From: Chitinophaga rhizophila
GTDB lineage: Bacteria > Bacteroidota > Bacteroidia > Chitinophagales > Chitinophagaceae
Length of the DNA stretch: 64,000 nucleotides
Reading direction: 5' to 3'
Assembly: GCF_019492185.1 (NCBI RefSeq)
Contig: NZ_JAICCF010000006.1
Coordinates: 248,001-312,000 of the forward strand
Positions 44,070 to 54,503 of the stretch are shown here, in pieces. Each line of letters opens with the position of its first letter. Position 1 is the stretch's first letter. Below the pieces are notes generated by a model. It was given only the letters and a program-made list of their open reading frames with translations. It did no database searches and had not been told where the DNA came from. The position numbers and the translations under genes were made by a program.

Positions 44070-47000
44070 TTATTCAATTTTATTATTGGCGGCCTTCCAG
44101 ATATAATCTATCAGCAGTAAGCCAAAGGAGAAAAATATTAATATTGGCAGCATCTGAAATCTCAGCGCTATTTGTGATGCAAAGACACTGAAGCCGAAGT
44201 TGACTATCCAGAGGCCAAAGGCTAGAAGCAATCCAATTGATAACGCCTTGTTATACCGGAAGCCTTTGAGCATCACGAATCCGAAGAGGCTGAAGATGAA
44301 TACGACATTCATCATACCAACCAGAATCGGATAGAATGAAAGAATGGTAACTTTCAAATCTTTAAAGTGAGTCTTTAACTTTCTGGATTCGTAGCCAAAC
44401 CACATCTGACCGATAGGAGCTATACTATCTTTCCCCATATTGTAAGTATCAAGAAATTCGACGGGGGGAGCATAATACTTCATAGTATTAGGCAGCAGGT
44501 AGTATTGCGTGAATGTCACGGGGTATTGTTTGATGAGATAAGCCCCGTATTCCGAATATAGCGGTCCCATGGAAGCCCACTTCTTCAATATATGCGCAGT
44601 AGAATCCTTTTGAAACTTATCAAACATAAATTGCTGCAAAGGAGATTTTGGATCCCACATGTACCAGGTATTTGCGATCATCATTTCCTGGGGATGCAGA
44701 AAGACATTCCTGGTAGTATCGAAGTAGGTCCTTACTCTTTTGTCGAGTTCTTTAAACTTGGCCGGCATGTTTGGCGGGGGCTCATCCTGTACGAATCGAT
44801 ATGCGTACAAGGCATTATTAGCCATTTGCCAGCCACTGAAAGGAGAGAACTGGCGAATACCTGTTAAGCGATCGTATTGATTACTGGTATGATAGATAAA
44901 CCCTGCAATTAAAACAAGGCTTGATATCATTCCTATCACTTTCATCCGCAAAGGCTGACGACTGATGACAAAGGCAATTGCGGCGACTATTGGATAGAAC
45001 AATGCATTATATCTGACTGTAAATGCTAAGAGTATAATGATGGCATGCCAGATAATTAATTGTTTATTGGGCTTGTGCAATATCCAGAGGAGCAAGGTGA
45101 ACCAGATAAGACTCAGGCTTAGAAACAGCGCATCACTGGATACATAGTTTGCTATGTAGAAGAACACCGGGTTAAACACCATGCCAAAGAATATCAAACC
45201 AAATATCACTTTACCTGGCTTGTAAAAATATGCAAGGGTAAACACTAGCATCAATGCACTCAGGTGTAACAACAGATACTGAAAGCCTACTAAAGCGGTA
45301 TCCCAGATCGTAATGATGCTAAAAAGCCTTAAGAACTTGGAATAGCCAATAGGGTAAGTATTGATATTAAAGTTACCATATGCAGACTCGAGATATACAT
45401 AGGAATCTCCGTCAATAAAACCCGCAGAAGGATAAAAGTGCTTATATAAAAGGAATTGAAGAATTACTGCCAGGGCAGCAAACCAGATCAGGGCTTTGTT
45501 CCATGGAAGATCCCAAAGAAACTCTTTAAATGACGGTAGTCTTTGAGGCTCTTTTGCAACCGGGGCAGCATCTCCTGATTTCTCTTCATGATACTCCTGC
45601 TCGGTATTGATAGCCCATATGTTATCTTTGGAGACAACTCCCTCAATAATATTATCCACAGCGACCATGGCTGTCAGCATCGAATGGTCAGCATTATTGT
45701 ATTTATGCATGCCATTACGGCCTACGAGGAAAAGGTTTTGCAGTTTATCAGTATAAGCTCTCACCTGATCGAATTGGGCATAAGCACCGAAGTAAGCAGG
45801 ATAGGTTTTCTCTACTCTTAACACGGTACTATCCAGGACGTTTTCGGTGGAGGCTAAGCCAATCTTTTCCAATTCCCTTATAGCAATGGCTGCTATTTCA
45901 CTATCGGGGAGTTTCCAGAAGTCGTCTGTTTCATTACAGAAGAACTCCATTCCTACCCAGGCAGTATTTGGATCATTAACCATGTAAGGGCTCCAGTTGT
46001 TGAACAGCTGGAGTCTACCTACTTTCACGTCTTTCTCTTGTATATATATCCAGGTATCTTCCAGTTTAAGCGGTTTCCACTCACCAGTATGTTTATCCAG
46101 GAAGGAAAGCTTACGTAATAAGATACCTACAGTAATAAAATCTCGGTATTGTAACCTGGAAGCGATGTCACTTACATTTGCTGGTACATTACCTACTATG
46201 CCGCCAATGAGCTCTTTCACAGGCATAGTGCTAAAGAAGTAGTCTCCAGTCAGACGTATTTCTTCCCCGGTTTTATTATTGACAGCTGTAACAGCCGTTA
46301 CCTTATTATCTTCTGTGTAGATATTTTTGACGTCGCAATGCATGTGTATAATACCGCCCATTTCCTGGACTTGTCGTGCTACTTCTTCCCATAATTGTCC
46401 TGGCCCAAGTTTAGGGTAGAAAAACTTCTCTATCAGGCTGGTTTCAGTATCCTTTTGCGCGATATCTCCATTAGCTTTCTTTTTCTTTTTGGACAACTCC
46501 TGAATAGCGTGTTCGATGGCCTTTCTGATACTGACGCCTTTAATACGCTGTGCGCCCCATTCGGCAGGAATTTCATCACATGGGACGCCCCATACTTTCT
46601 CCGTGTAATCTTTAAAAAAGAGCAGGTAGAGCGTTTTGCCAAACCGGTTGATCATAAAGTCAGCCAGGCTCTTTTCCGGCTTTTTAGGGAATAATTGGGC
46701 CCATAAATAAGAGATGAGGATAGCGATTGTTCTGGCTACACCTAGCTTCTGCAATGTTTCTACCGACAAGGTAATGGGATAAGTGAAAAACTTACGCAGG
46801 AAGTAAATCCTGGATAGCCGGTTACGGACCAGCATCACTTTATCAGGATTATCACTTTTGATATCTGGGAAGTCCTTTCTATCAACTTGTCGGGTCTTAT
46901 TCTGATAGCTGATGGTATGGCTGTCATTTCCAGCTTCCAGGGGCAGGATATTTAACCACCATTGCATCACTCTGTCAGACTTTGAGAAAAAGCGATGTCC

Positions 47001-47171
47001 GCCGATATCCATGCGGTTGCCTTTGTAATTAATTGTCTTGGAGATACCACCGATATCTCCGCTTTTCTCCAATATAATAGGGATGATGTCTGTACGTTGT
47101 AACATCTCATAGGCGGCAGTTAATCCGGCAGGACCTGCACCTATGATAATGGCTTTTCTTTTAGACTCCAT
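44070..47171 (-). CDS. FAD oxidoreductase fused to a membrane glycosyltransferase-like domain
   Basis: A 1033-residue fusion. The N-terminal half (1-515) is a protoporphyrinogen oxidase/UDP-galactopyranose mutase-like flavoprotein: [40 protein letters not shown], and the C-terminal [21 protein letters not shown] charged linker (about 515-560) joins it to a C-terminal half (about 560-1033) with 10-12 membrane helices and the DGDSYVYL loop typical of GT-C enzymes. The C-terminal half is a paralogue of the upstream protein at 47275-48795. The reaction is unknown; a lipid-linked sugar modified by both halves is one possibility. Confidence 0.85.
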   Translation of the reverse strand: MESKRKAIIIGAGPAGLTAAYEMLQRTDIIPIILEKSGDIGGISKTINYKGNRMDIGGHRFFSKSDRVMQWWLNILPLEAGNDSHTISYQNKTRQVDRKDFPDIKSDNPDKVMLVRNRLSRIYFLRKFFTYPITLSVETLQKLGVARTIAILISYLWAQLFPKKPEKSLADFMINRFGKTLYLLFFKDYTEKVWGVPCDEIPAEWGAQRIKGVSIRKAIEHAIQELSKKKKKANGDIAQKDTETSLIEKFFYPKLGPGQLWEEVARQVQEMGGIIHMHCDVKNIYTEDNKVTAVTAVNNKTGEEIRLTGDYFFSTMPVKELIGGIVGNVPANVSDIASRLQYRDFITVGILLRKLSFLDKHTGEWKPLKLEDTWIYIQEKDVKVGRLQLFNNWSPYMVNDPNTAWVGMEFFCNETDDFWKLPDSEIAAIAIRELEKIGLASTENVLDSTVLRVEKTYPAYFGAYAQFDQVRAYTDKLQNLFLVGRNGMHKYNNADHSMLTAMVAVDNIIEGVVSKDNIWAINTEQEYHEEKSGDAAPVAKEPQRLPSFKEFLWDLPWNKALIWFAALAVILQFLLYKHFYPSAGFIDGDSYVYLESAYGNFNINTYPIGYSKFLRLFSIITIWDTALVGFQYLLLHLSALMLVFTLAYFYKPGKVIFGLIFFGMVFNPVFFYIANYVSSDALFLSLSLIWFTLLLWILHKPNKQLIIWHAIIILLAFTVRYNALFYPIVAAIAFVISRQPLRMKVIGMISSLVLIAGFIYHTSNQYDRLTGIRQFSPFSGWQMANNALYAYRFVQDEPPPNMPAKFKELDKRVRTYFDTTRNVFLHPQEMMIANTWYMWDPKSPLQQFMFDKFQKDSTAHILKKWASMGPLYSEYGAYLIKQYPVTFTQYYLLPNTMKYYAPPVEFLDTYNMGKDSIAPIGQMWFGYESRKLKTHFKDLKVTILSFYPILVGMMNVVFIFSLFGFVMLKGFRYNKALSIGLLLAFGLWIVNFGFSVFASQIALRFQMLPILIFFSFGLLLIDYIWKAANNKIE

Positions 47172-47274
47172 AATGTGGTATTGATAATTTAAAACAGGGC
47201 GCCTCTAGCGGGTCATGGTTAACTGTTCTAAAATACCACAGTATTTATTCAGATTTGTTAGGAGAAAGCGGATA

Positions 47275-48795
47275 TTATACCGCAGGGTCTGGGAGTGGGT
47301 TTTCGGCTATTGGTTTCGACTCCTGGCGGCTTTCCTGTATTACGAAGCCTATTAGCAATACAGCGAAGGTCAGCGTAAAGATGAATGGGAATGCCTGGTA
47401 TCTGAGAACAATGGGCGATGCCAGGACGCTGAATGCCAGGTTTCCTAACCAGATGAGTACCATTAGCCAGAGGACTTTCCTGTAATAAGGTGACACTTTT
47501 GAGAACCCGCCGAGCACAATAAATCCGATAAATCCGAAAAAGAAGATAACGTTAATCATTGCCAGGAGCAGCGGGAACACCGATGTCAGGATGATGATCT
47601 TATTCTTGGAAAAGTGATGCACTTTATTAGACTTGTATCCGAACCAATCGACGGCCCCCTGGTCAACAGTGTCGCTGCCCATGTTATAGATACCCAGGAA
47701 CTCGGTAGGAGGAGAATAATAATTGATGAAATTAGGCCAGATGTAGTATTTGAGATAGGCGGCAGGATGTTGCTTGATCAGCCACGCCCCGTATTGCCCA
47801 TATAAAGGCGATACAGAGGCCCAACGCTTCAGATAAGGGGTCGTACTATCCTTTCTATACTTCTGCTCTAAATAAAGCTTTAAAGGAGCTTTTTCATCCC
47901 ATAAGTAATAGATGCCAAGTTCTCCGTCAGGACGTTGCTGCAGCTTATTCAAAGAATCCATGTGTTTTACGGTAATGTTATGCAGGGTGACGAACTGTTT
48001 AGGGACGTTATCCCGCTGTGGAGGGACATGGGCGTACATGAATAACGCGTTACTTCCCATTTGCCATCCACCAAATGGGGAAAAGGTCGCTACTCCCATT
48101 CTTTCTTTGAAAGTCATTGTGGTATATAGAATAAACCAGGTTACTGGGAGCAATACAATTGCAATCCTCAGCACCTTCGCCTTCCATCCGCCTTGCGTCA
48201 CCAAGATAACCAGCATGCTGATAAATGGATAATAAAGCGCGTTGTAACGCACAGAAAATACAAATCCAAGTACCAATGCATGCAAGATCAGCATCTTGTA
48301 GTTAAACTGGTATAAGAGCCAGAAAAGGCTCGTTAGCCACAGTAAGCTAAATGTCGTGAATAAGGCATCACTGGACACAAAGTTGGCAATGTACAACCAG
48401 AGCGGGTTCAAAATGAGTAATGCGAAAATAATGCGCATCAGCCACTTGCCCGGCTGAAGTAGATACTTGATTGTAAACAATAAAAACAATATGGAAAATT
48501 GTAACAAGAAGTATTGGATGATGACAAGGGCGGTATCGGACCGGTTAAAGACGCTTATGAAACGGAGGAATTTTGAATAGCCCACCGGCCACATGTTGAT
48601 GTTGACGTTGTTGTGGGCAGCGTCGATGTAGGAGTAGGAGTCAGGGAGGAAGTTGGGGTATGGGTAAAGCCGTAAGATTAATACCAAAGTAATTATACTC
48701 GATAGCGACGAGGTAAGCAATAACCATTTACTCTCTGAGTCCAATTGCATTTTTTTCAGAAAATCTAGAGGAAATAATTGGGTCGCTTTTGACAT
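47275..48795 (-). CDS. Polytopic membrane glycosyltransferase-like protein (GT-C type)
   Basis: A 506-residue inner-membrane protein with about 11 helices and a first extracytoplasmic loop FLPDSYSYIDAAHNN carrying the acidic residues expected of GT-C enzymes. It shares many short blocks with the C-terminal half of the 44070-47171 protein: GYSKFLR, IANFVSSDALF, VRYNALYYP, SPFGGWQM, and PPTEFLGIYNMG. It is the first gene of the reverse-strand operon, 103 bases before the fusion gene. No sugar donor can be named. Confidence 0.85.
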   Translation of the reverse strand: MSKATQLFPLDFLKKMQLDSESKWLLLTSSLSSIITLVLILRLYPYPNFLPDSYSYIDAAHNNVNINMWPVGYSKFLRFISVFNRSDTALVIIQYFLLQFSILFLLFTIKYLLQPGKWLMRIIFALLILNPLWLYIANFVSSDALFTTFSLLWLTSLFWLLYQFNYKMLILHALVLGFVFSVRYNALYYPFISMLVILVTQGGWKAKVLRIAIVLLPVTWFILYTTMTFKERMGVATFSPFGGWQMGSNALFMYAHVPPQRDNVPKQFVTLHNITVKHMDSLNKLQQRPDGELGIYYLWDEKAPLKLYLEQKYRKDSTTPYLKRWASVSPLYGQYGAWLIKQHPAAYLKYYIWPNFINYYSPPTEFLGIYNMGSDTVDQGAVDWFGYKSNKVHHFSKNKIIILTSVFPLLLAMINVIFFFGFIGFIVLGGFSKVSPYYRKVLWLMVLIWLGNLAFSVLASPIVLRYQAFPFIFTLTFAVLLIGFVIQESRQESKPIAENPLPDPAV

Positions 48796-48917
48796 GAAGT
48801 TAGGTTAACATGATGATAAAATTAAAGATCACAAATAAAATTCAGTTAGTAGATCGAGAATAATTTTGATTATCCGTTATACGATTTGGATTTGCAATAA
48901 AAAAATTGGACAAATAA
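48796..48917. other. Intergenic region
   Basis: AT-rich sequence between the glycosyltransferase start and the IS3-family remnant. It should contain the promoter of the glycosyltransferase operon; none was identified with confidence. Confidence 0.35.
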
Positions 48918-48972
48918 TTAAGTTGCGTGTTTAAAAATAGATTTGCCAAATTCTTCAAGGTCCAGATAACCG
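48918..48972 (-). pseudogene. C-terminal piece of IS3-family transposase, left of the IS256 element
   Basis: Reading the reverse strand through the target duplication gives GYLDLEEFGKSIFKHAT and a stop (48920-48918), the natural end of the IS3-family transposase whose upstream part lies at 50388-50690. The IS256-family insertion split the gene inside the GGT-TAT-C codons. Confidence 0.7.
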
Positions 48973-49027
48973 GGTAGTGTAAAATTCTTTGTGTAAGTAT
49001 ATAATCAACTGTATCGAGTTAATACCA

Positions 49028-49088
49028 CCAGCAGGTGTCGTGAAGTGAGGCGGAGCGTAGCGGAGCCGAACGAAACGACACCTGCTGG
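49028..49088. promoter_or_regulatory. Hairpin in the IS256 leader
   Basis: A perfect 14-base stem (49028-49041 with 49075-49088) with a GC-rich 33-base loop, 50 bases before the transposase ATG. It has no T-run. Such structures in IS leaders can block translation from transcripts that enter from outside; that role is inferred. Confidence 0.55.
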
Positions 49089-49138
49089 GTACGGCGGCTG
49101 GATTTGCCCCGATATTTTTTAACTTTGAATACAGTACC

Positions 49139-50347
49139 ATGGACAAACAAGAACCACAATTCTCAAAAGAGTTTTTCAAGCAGTTTAAGAGTAAAGAAGA
49201 ATTTCAATCCTTCTTTAATAGCCTGTTTAAGCAGGGTGTGGAGGAGATGTTGAAAGCTGAACTTGACGAACACCTCGGTTATGAAAAACATAGCCCTGAG
49301 GGCCGTAACTCCGGAAACAGCCGAAATGGATCCTACAAGAAGAAGATAAAGACAGAAACCCTTGGAGACCTTGCCCTTAATATTCCCCGTGACCGGAACA
49401 GTGAGTTTGAGCCAGTCCTGATCCCCAAAGGGCAGCGGATGAGTGATAAGCTGGAAGAGGTTATTATTGGTATGTATAGTCGGGGAATGACAACCTCAGA
49501 CATTAGCGATCAGGTCAAAGAGATGTATGGGGTTGACGTAAGCGAGGGTACTATTTCTAATGTAACTAATCGTATCACAGAGCATGTAAAAAGCTGGCAA
49601 AACAGGGTGCTTGAACCTGTTTACTTCATGGTCTGGATGGATGGAATAGTGCTGAAAGTCAAGCAAAACGGTAAATACATCAACAAATGTATCTACCTGG
49701 TGATCGGACTGAAAAATGATGGATTGAAAGAGGTGTTAGGTATGTGGATGGCAGAAACCGAATCTGCCTCATTCTGGATGAGCGTTTTAACTGATTTAAA
49801 GGCTCGTGGTGTCGAGGACATATTGATTGCCTGCACTGATAACTTAAAAGGCTTTACAGATGCTATAAAAGGCGTATTCCCACAAACAATTACTCAGCTT
49901 TGCGTTGTCCATCAGATACGCAATAGCTGTAAATATGTGGTATGGAAGGACAGGAAAGAGTTTTGTGCTGATCTGAAGGAAGTTTATGGAGCACCTAATC
50001 GCGCAGCTGCAGAGCATGCGCTAGCCGCTTGTTCTGATAAGTGGGGAGCCAAATACAGACATGCAATCCAATCCTGGGAGAACAACTGGGAGAATCTTAC
50101 CAGCTACTTTGACTTCCCCATGGAGATCCGAAAAATCATGTATACCACAAATACCATCGAAAATCTTAACAGGGGCATCCGTAAATATACTAAGACCAAA
50201 GTTCAATTTACGGACGATGCATCAGCTCAAAAGGCCGTTTACCTGGCTATAATGAACATTGAAAAGAAATGGAGCATGCCGCTCCATAACTGGGGGCTGG
50301 TGCTCCATCAATATATTACTATCTTTGAAAACAGATGTCGAATTTGA
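49139..50347 (+). CDS. IS256-family transposase
   Basis: A 402-residue mutator-type DDE transposase, full length. The N-terminal region has the family's LKAELDEHLGYEKH and GNSRNGSYKKKIKTE. Catalytic residues are the aspartate in WMDGIVLKV, the aspartate in CTDNLKGF with the family's CxxH block in LCVVHQIRNS, and the glutamate in TTNTIENLNR. No internal stop or frameshift is present, so the element may be active. It is the only gene of the element at 48973-50387. Confidence 0.96.
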   Translation: MDKQEPQFSKEFFKQFKSKEEFQSFFNSLFKQGVEEMLKAELDEHLGYEKHSPEGRNSGNSRNGSYKKKIKTETLGDLALNIPRDRNSEFEPVLIPKGQRMSDKLEEVIIGMYSRGMTTSDISDQVKEMYGVDVSEGTISNVTNRITEHVKSWQNRVLEPVYFMVWMDGIVLKVKQNGKYINKCIYLVIGLKNDGLKEVLGMWMAETESASFWMSVLTDLKARGVEDILIACTDNLKGFTDAIKGVFPQTITQLCVVHQIRNSCKYVVWKDRKEFCADLKEVYGAPNRAAAEHALAACSDKWGAKYRHAIQSWENNWENLTSYFDFPMEIRKIMYTTNTIENLNRGIRKYTKTKVQFTDDASAQKAVYLAIMNIEKKWSMPLHNWGLVLHQYITIFENRCRI

Positions 50348-50387
50348 TCAGTTGACTATCTGTTTACACAATATATTTTATAGTCTC

Positions 50388-50690
50388 GATAACCGAGCGC
50401 GGAACGTCTTTGCTGCCTATTATACCATATTTCGATGAACCCGAATAGTTCTCCTTTAGCTGCTTTTATTGAGTCATACACACTATTATAGCCGGTTTCT
50501 GACTTGAGTATTTTAAAGAAGTTTTCGCTTACGGCATTATCCCAGCAGTTGCCCTTCCGACTCATACTTTGCCTTGCAAACGTGTCCTTAAGCAAATTTC
50601 TAAATTCCTGAAAAGTATATTGTACGCCCCTTTCTGAGTGAAATATCGTTCTGAAACTTTCACTAAGCAGTAATGCTTTTAACTAAAGGC
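50388..50690 (-). pseudogene. IS3-family transposase (orfB) remnant
   Basis: The reverse strand codes for the C-terminal integrase part: FHSERGVQYTFQEFRNLLKD, RQSMSRKGNCWDNAVSENFF with the third catalytic glutamate, and RRSALGY, which is interrupted by the IS256 element. The N-terminal two-thirds and orfA are missing; at about 50690 the sequence changes to the IS4-family remnant. Removing the IS256 element restores a natural C-terminus. Confidence 0.8.
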
Positions 50691-51310
50691 CTTATCAAAT
50701 ACGATAAAGCTTTCCTTCGGTAACTTCAGCTTTAACAGGAACTGCCGGTCATGTAATTTAGCAGGTGTCATGCGCATAAACTCGGTGACTCCACTAAAGC
50801 ATCCATCATATCATGCGCTTTGATTCCACCTTTACGCCGTACCCCGTACAATCTTGGACTACCCCACGCAGAATATCTCCAAACAAGCTTATGGTCTACT
50901 GTCAATGATCTTGAGATTACTTATGCTCACCCCCTTTAACCGGCTGTCCGAGATAAATCCAGGTACTTCTCAAGTAACTGCTTATAAATTGTTGCAAATA
51001 CCAAATAGCTTCTACTGCTGTTTACATCTGAAAGGTTACTTCTTGCTGGAGCCTTGTCAAATCCTAGATGTGATAGCTTCCCTTCAAAGCCAGCAGCCCT
51101 TCACACAGCTCCTGTAAACCATTACAGTAGCTAAATACACCGTATAATAAACTCACCAGGTGTAGGCGATCTGGAAGATTTTTATCATAGCGATTGCTAT
51201 GATGCTTGTGAGCAGCCTCTCATATCAGCTTCGTTGATATCACTGATAATATCCGAGATAATACCGGCTGTCCGGTAAATTTTCCATCTTTATCCAAGTT
51301 TATAGTTTTG
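50690..51310 (-). pseudogene. IS4-family transposase remnant (several frameshifts and stops)
   Basis: Reverse-strand fragments read in order GKFTGQPVLSRILSVI, RLHLVSLLYGVFSYCNGLQE, DKAPARSNLSDVNSSRSYLV, RKGGIKAHDMMDALVE and MTPAKLHDRQFLLKLKLPKE, ending in SFIVFDKAF. These are recognisable parts of the IS4-type DDE transposases common in Bacteroidota, but stops (for example after STKLI) and frame changes show decay. The C-terminus is lost where the IS3 remnant begins. Confidence 0.75.
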
Positions 51311-51526
51311 AATGTGGTAACCCAAACCTATAAACTATTGAGGCTGTCTCAAAAGTATTGAGCGGCCTCTTTTTATTCGGGCGCCTAATGGAATCAGGTA
51401 GTCATTTAAGCAATTCTGAGAACGTTCGTTTATTTTTGATACATCCTCAAACTTATAAACTATTGGGGGCTTTGCCCCCTAATTTTATGCCTTAACTTGT
51501 TTTTTTACCCGGACAATATTGATTAA
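51311..51526. other. Intergenic region with an 18-base direct repeat
   Basis: CAAACYTATAAACTATTG occurs at 51323-51340 and 51448-51465 with one difference. The copies flank GAGGCTGTCTCAAAAG-type sequence that resembles an IS end and a GAGGC...GCCTC hairpin before TTTTT. A GGGGGC/GCCCCC hairpin (about 51465-51479) may terminate the S9 gene from the right. No gene is seen. Confidence 0.45.
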
Positions 51527-54142
51527 TTACAAAGAATATGACAAGCCAGATCTGATACCTTTTTGGGATGCGGGAATGGATTCTATCATCCAAACAGGCT
51601 TCTTGGCATCTTTCAAATAAAAGTCAAAAAATTGTTGTTGTCTAATTGTAAAGTCTAGTTTATTATCCGTCTGATTTATGGTATGATCTTCTCCATCGTA
51701 TTGTAAAAGCCACGTTGGCTTACATAGTCGTCGCAACGCTGTGAACATTTGAAGTGCCTGTTTGAATGAGACGGCATCATCTAAATTATTGTGCATTATT
51801 AACAATGGAGTTGAAATGTCTTTTGCTTTTAAAATTGGCGAATTTTTCAAATAAACATCTACATTATCCCATGGTGTAGCTCCAAAATTTGACTGGCCTA
51901 CTTCATACTGTGCAGCATGGCTTCTCCCTCCAAATCCTACATCCCCATACCAGCTGACTGGATCAACAATCCCAGCTGATTCTTGCGCCGCTGCGAAGAG
52001 GTTAGAATTTGCGATGATAAGATTTGTTTCAAATCCACCAAAGCTGTGACCTTGTAATCCTAATTTTGATGTGTCTATATAACATCTTCTTGACAAGATT
52101 TGTACTGCTGATGTTATAGTTTTAAGTATATCTTCTGCTGTTGATCCAACTCTAAAGAATATATCAGGCACAAAAACAAGATATCCATTATTTACATACC
52201 ATGGTATATTCAATTCCCCCGAACTTAGTGCCGGAGCCAAAAATTTATATCGTTCATAGCTACGATATTCATAATAATTAAATATAACGGGATATTTCTT
52301 TAAACTGTCGAAATCAGACGGCTTGTATAATATACCGGTACCTAATTTATTGTTATCTATATTCCAATTAACTAACTCTGCTGTAAGCCATTTATATTGT
52401 TTCTCCGGATGTATATCAGACAAAATATTATACGTCTTAAAATCTGTAGTTACACAGACATTTGGTGCAAAAGAATCCGTTTGAAAGGATAAAATAAACA
52501 ACTCTTTATCTTTCGATCTTTTTATGGGATATTCAGATACTATAGGATTATAGTACGTACCAGGAATTTTGGGCTCAAAAAAAGAAAGTCTTTTTTGGGT
52601 TAAGTCTGCTTTGGCGAAAACATTATTTTTTTTATCGCAATGAAATCCAGTTTCTAATATTTCACTTCTGTTAATGTATTTCCGCTCGCCCTCATTATAA
52701 GATTTTACTAGCCTAAATTCGATATTATTATTTCTGCCATAATACTTATTAATATTGCAACTCTTTTTTCTACCTCTAGGATCTACTTTCCAACTGTCAT
52801 ATTTATCGTAGATTAGTAAGCTTTCATCTCCTTTAAGCCATCCTCCTATTCCGTAATGAATTGGATAAGTTCTGTTCATAGTTCTTTCAACTAGGAAATG
52901 TTTTACATCAGCGCCTATTTCTGTAACCTTTTTAGAGGATATTTCATATGAATAATACGCACCTTCATATTGGTCGAACCATGTAACGAACATCTCGTTT
53001 GGAGATAACATTATATTTGTTGCGCAACTTCCATTGATTGGCAAAATACATATTTCATTTGTTTTGAAGGATAATAACTGATAGCTAGGTATTTTAACGT
53101 TGTTCCAGTATAGTTCACTTCGGTTAAAGACGTTGTTTCTTATTGCAAACTTATTACCAGGAGGGAAAGACAGTTCAAAACTATCATTTTCTATTTGAAT
53201 TACCTTACTGTTTGTAAATTTAGTGGCTATCACTGCCTGGTAAGTTCTATCTTTATAGGTTGATAGATCAATTATTTGTTGAGATTGTAAAAATATGTCT
53301 TTATAGTTCCAAATATCAACTTGGGCAGTAATAACTGAATCCTTATTTTGAATGCCATCCTTCGCTTTTACATTAAAGAACAGGTAATTTCCATCTTGAC
53401 TGAATGTTAATGGTGAGTTTAAGGCAACATATGCATCTTGTAACCCCACAATTGGATTGATAGATTTATACATTCCATTCTTTAACCCTACGTGATAATA
53501 ACCTATCGATAAAGTATCATTTTTTTCAACAAGAAAAGCAACTTGATGCCCATCGTCATCGAAGGATATAGTTCCTATATGGCCGTAAGTTAGGACTTTC
53601 TCTGTTTGATTAATTAAGTCGACAAGCTTTAAATAATTTGGAAATTTTAGAAGAGCTAAGCTCCCAGATTTGTCAAATATTAATGATTTTGCTAGTATAT
53701 ACTCTTTTTCCTTGCCTGTTATAAGGTTTCTGATATATAACGTATCGTTTTTATTGTAACTGATCCAATTTCCTGTGGTGTAATAGCCAACGGGGCTTAC
53801 ATTATTAACCGTTTGTCGTGCCCCTCCATTAAGCGACAAAATATTAAGCTCCGCATTCCTAATAAATATTAAGTACTGATTATTATCAGCAAATTTGCTA
53901 TAACTTACTTTGTCAAATTTATGTGTCGATCCATTCTTTAAATCACAAAGTACTAATGTAGACCCAATCATCTCTGACCCATATCTATACCATACATAAT
54001 TACCGTTGTTACTTATTTCATATGTTTCCAATCTTAACCAAGACTTAATAGCGTCAGTATCTATCCTTTTTATTTGAGCTATGCTATGGCTGGTACCTGT
54101 AAAAAGAATTAGCACAATAAATATCTTAACCAAATATTTCAT
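51527..54142 (-). CDS. S9-family prolyl oligopeptidase-like exported peptidase, paralogue 2
   Basis: An 871-residue exported serine peptidase with signal peptide (IFIVLILFTGTSHSIAQ). It has the same plan as the 40239-42746 protein: a beta-propeller-like first part (YEISNNGNYVWYRYGSEMIG) and a C-terminal hydrolase with nucleophile LGLQGHSFGGFETN, aspartate in MHNNLDDAVSF and histidine in YDGEDHTIN, so the triad looks intact. The codons are strongly AT-rich, unlike paralogue 1, which suggests a separate origin. The region to its left is IS debris and to its right an IS3 element. Confidence 0.93.
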   Translation of the reverse strand: MKYLVKIFIVLILFTGTSHSIAQIKRIDTDAIKSWLRLETYEISNNGNYVWYRYGSEMIGSTLVLCDLKNGSTHKFDKVSYSKFADNNQYLIFIRNAELNILSLNGGARQTVNNVSPVGYYTTGNWISYNKNDTLYIRNLITGKEKEYILAKSLIFDKSGSLALLKFPNYLKLVDLINQTEKVLTYGHIGTISFDDDGHQVAFLVEKNDTLSIGYYHVGLKNGMYKSINPIVGLQDAYVALNSPLTFSQDGNYLFFNVKAKDGIQNKDSVITAQVDIWNYKDIFLQSQQIIDLSTYKDRTYQAVIATKFTNSKVIQIENDSFELSFPPGNKFAIRNNVFNRSELYWNNVKIPSYQLLSFKTNEICILPINGSCATNIMLSPNEMFVTWFDQYEGAYYSYEISSKKVTEIGADVKHFLVERTMNRTYPIHYGIGGWLKGDESLLIYDKYDSWKVDPRGRKKSCNINKYYGRNNNIEFRLVKSYNEGERKYINRSEILETGFHCDKKNNVFAKADLTQKRLSFFEPKIPGTYYNPIVSEYPIKRSKDKELFILSFQTDSFAPNVCVTTDFKTYNILSDIHPEKQYKWLTAELVNWNIDNNKLGTGILYKPSDFDSLKKYPVIFNYYEYRSYERYKFLAPALSSGELNIPWYVNNGYLVFVPDIFFRVGSTAEDILKTITSAVQILSRRCYIDTSKLGLQGHSFGGFETNLIIANSNLFAAAQESAGIVDPVSWYGDVGFGGRSHAAQYEVGQSNFGATPWDNVDVYLKNSPILKAKDISTPLLIMHNNLDDAVSFKQALQMFTALRRLCKPTWLLQYDGEDHTINQTDNKLDFTIRQQQFFDFYLKDAKKPVWMIESIPASQKGIRSGLSYSL

Positions 54143-54485
54143 TTTGTAAACACCTTAAGGATTATATAATTTGTTGCAAATAAAATCAGTATAACATCCA
54201 GTTTTAGATTACATTTTGTTTATAACTGCACAAGATTTCTATCATCTTAAGACGCCAAGGCATACTTCGCTTAATTTTCGATATAGGATGAAAAATTGTT
54301 AAAAGTTATTCAATCAAGTCGATTAATTTAATCACTTTTATGAATAACACTGAGATGAAGTACAAATATCGAGAGACTAATATACATAGTATTCGTTCGC
54401 TTCATAAAATTATAAATTGCTGACACACAACCTATTATCAAGTAGTCCAAGGCTAATTATCTCAATCTAAATTCGCCAATGTTAA
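54143..54485. other. Intergenic, AT-rich
   Basis: About 340 bases between the S9 start and the IS3-family element. No gene, no clear repeat and no confident promoter; the S9 promoter should be near 54143-54250. Confidence 0.4.
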
Positions 54486-54503
54486 TGTAAGCTTCCCTTA
54501 AAA

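Larger units (their letters stand above)
48973..50387 (+). mobile_element. IS256-family insertion sequence, complete
   Basis: A 1415-base element flanked by the 8-base target duplication GATAACCG (48965-48972 and 50388-50395). The terminal inverted repeats begin GGTAGTGTAAAATTCTTTGTG on the left and, reverse-complemented, GAGACTATAAAATATATTGTG on the right; conserved blocks TAAAAT, TTGTGTAA and TCAACTG run over about 39 bases at the same spacing. It encodes one transposase. The duplication is exact, so the insertion is recent relative to the decayed host element. Confidence 0.9.

Noticed and set aside
50854-51117. 87-codon + strand ORF in the transposon debris
   Set aside because: It is antisense to the decayed IS4-family transposase, which explains the sequence.
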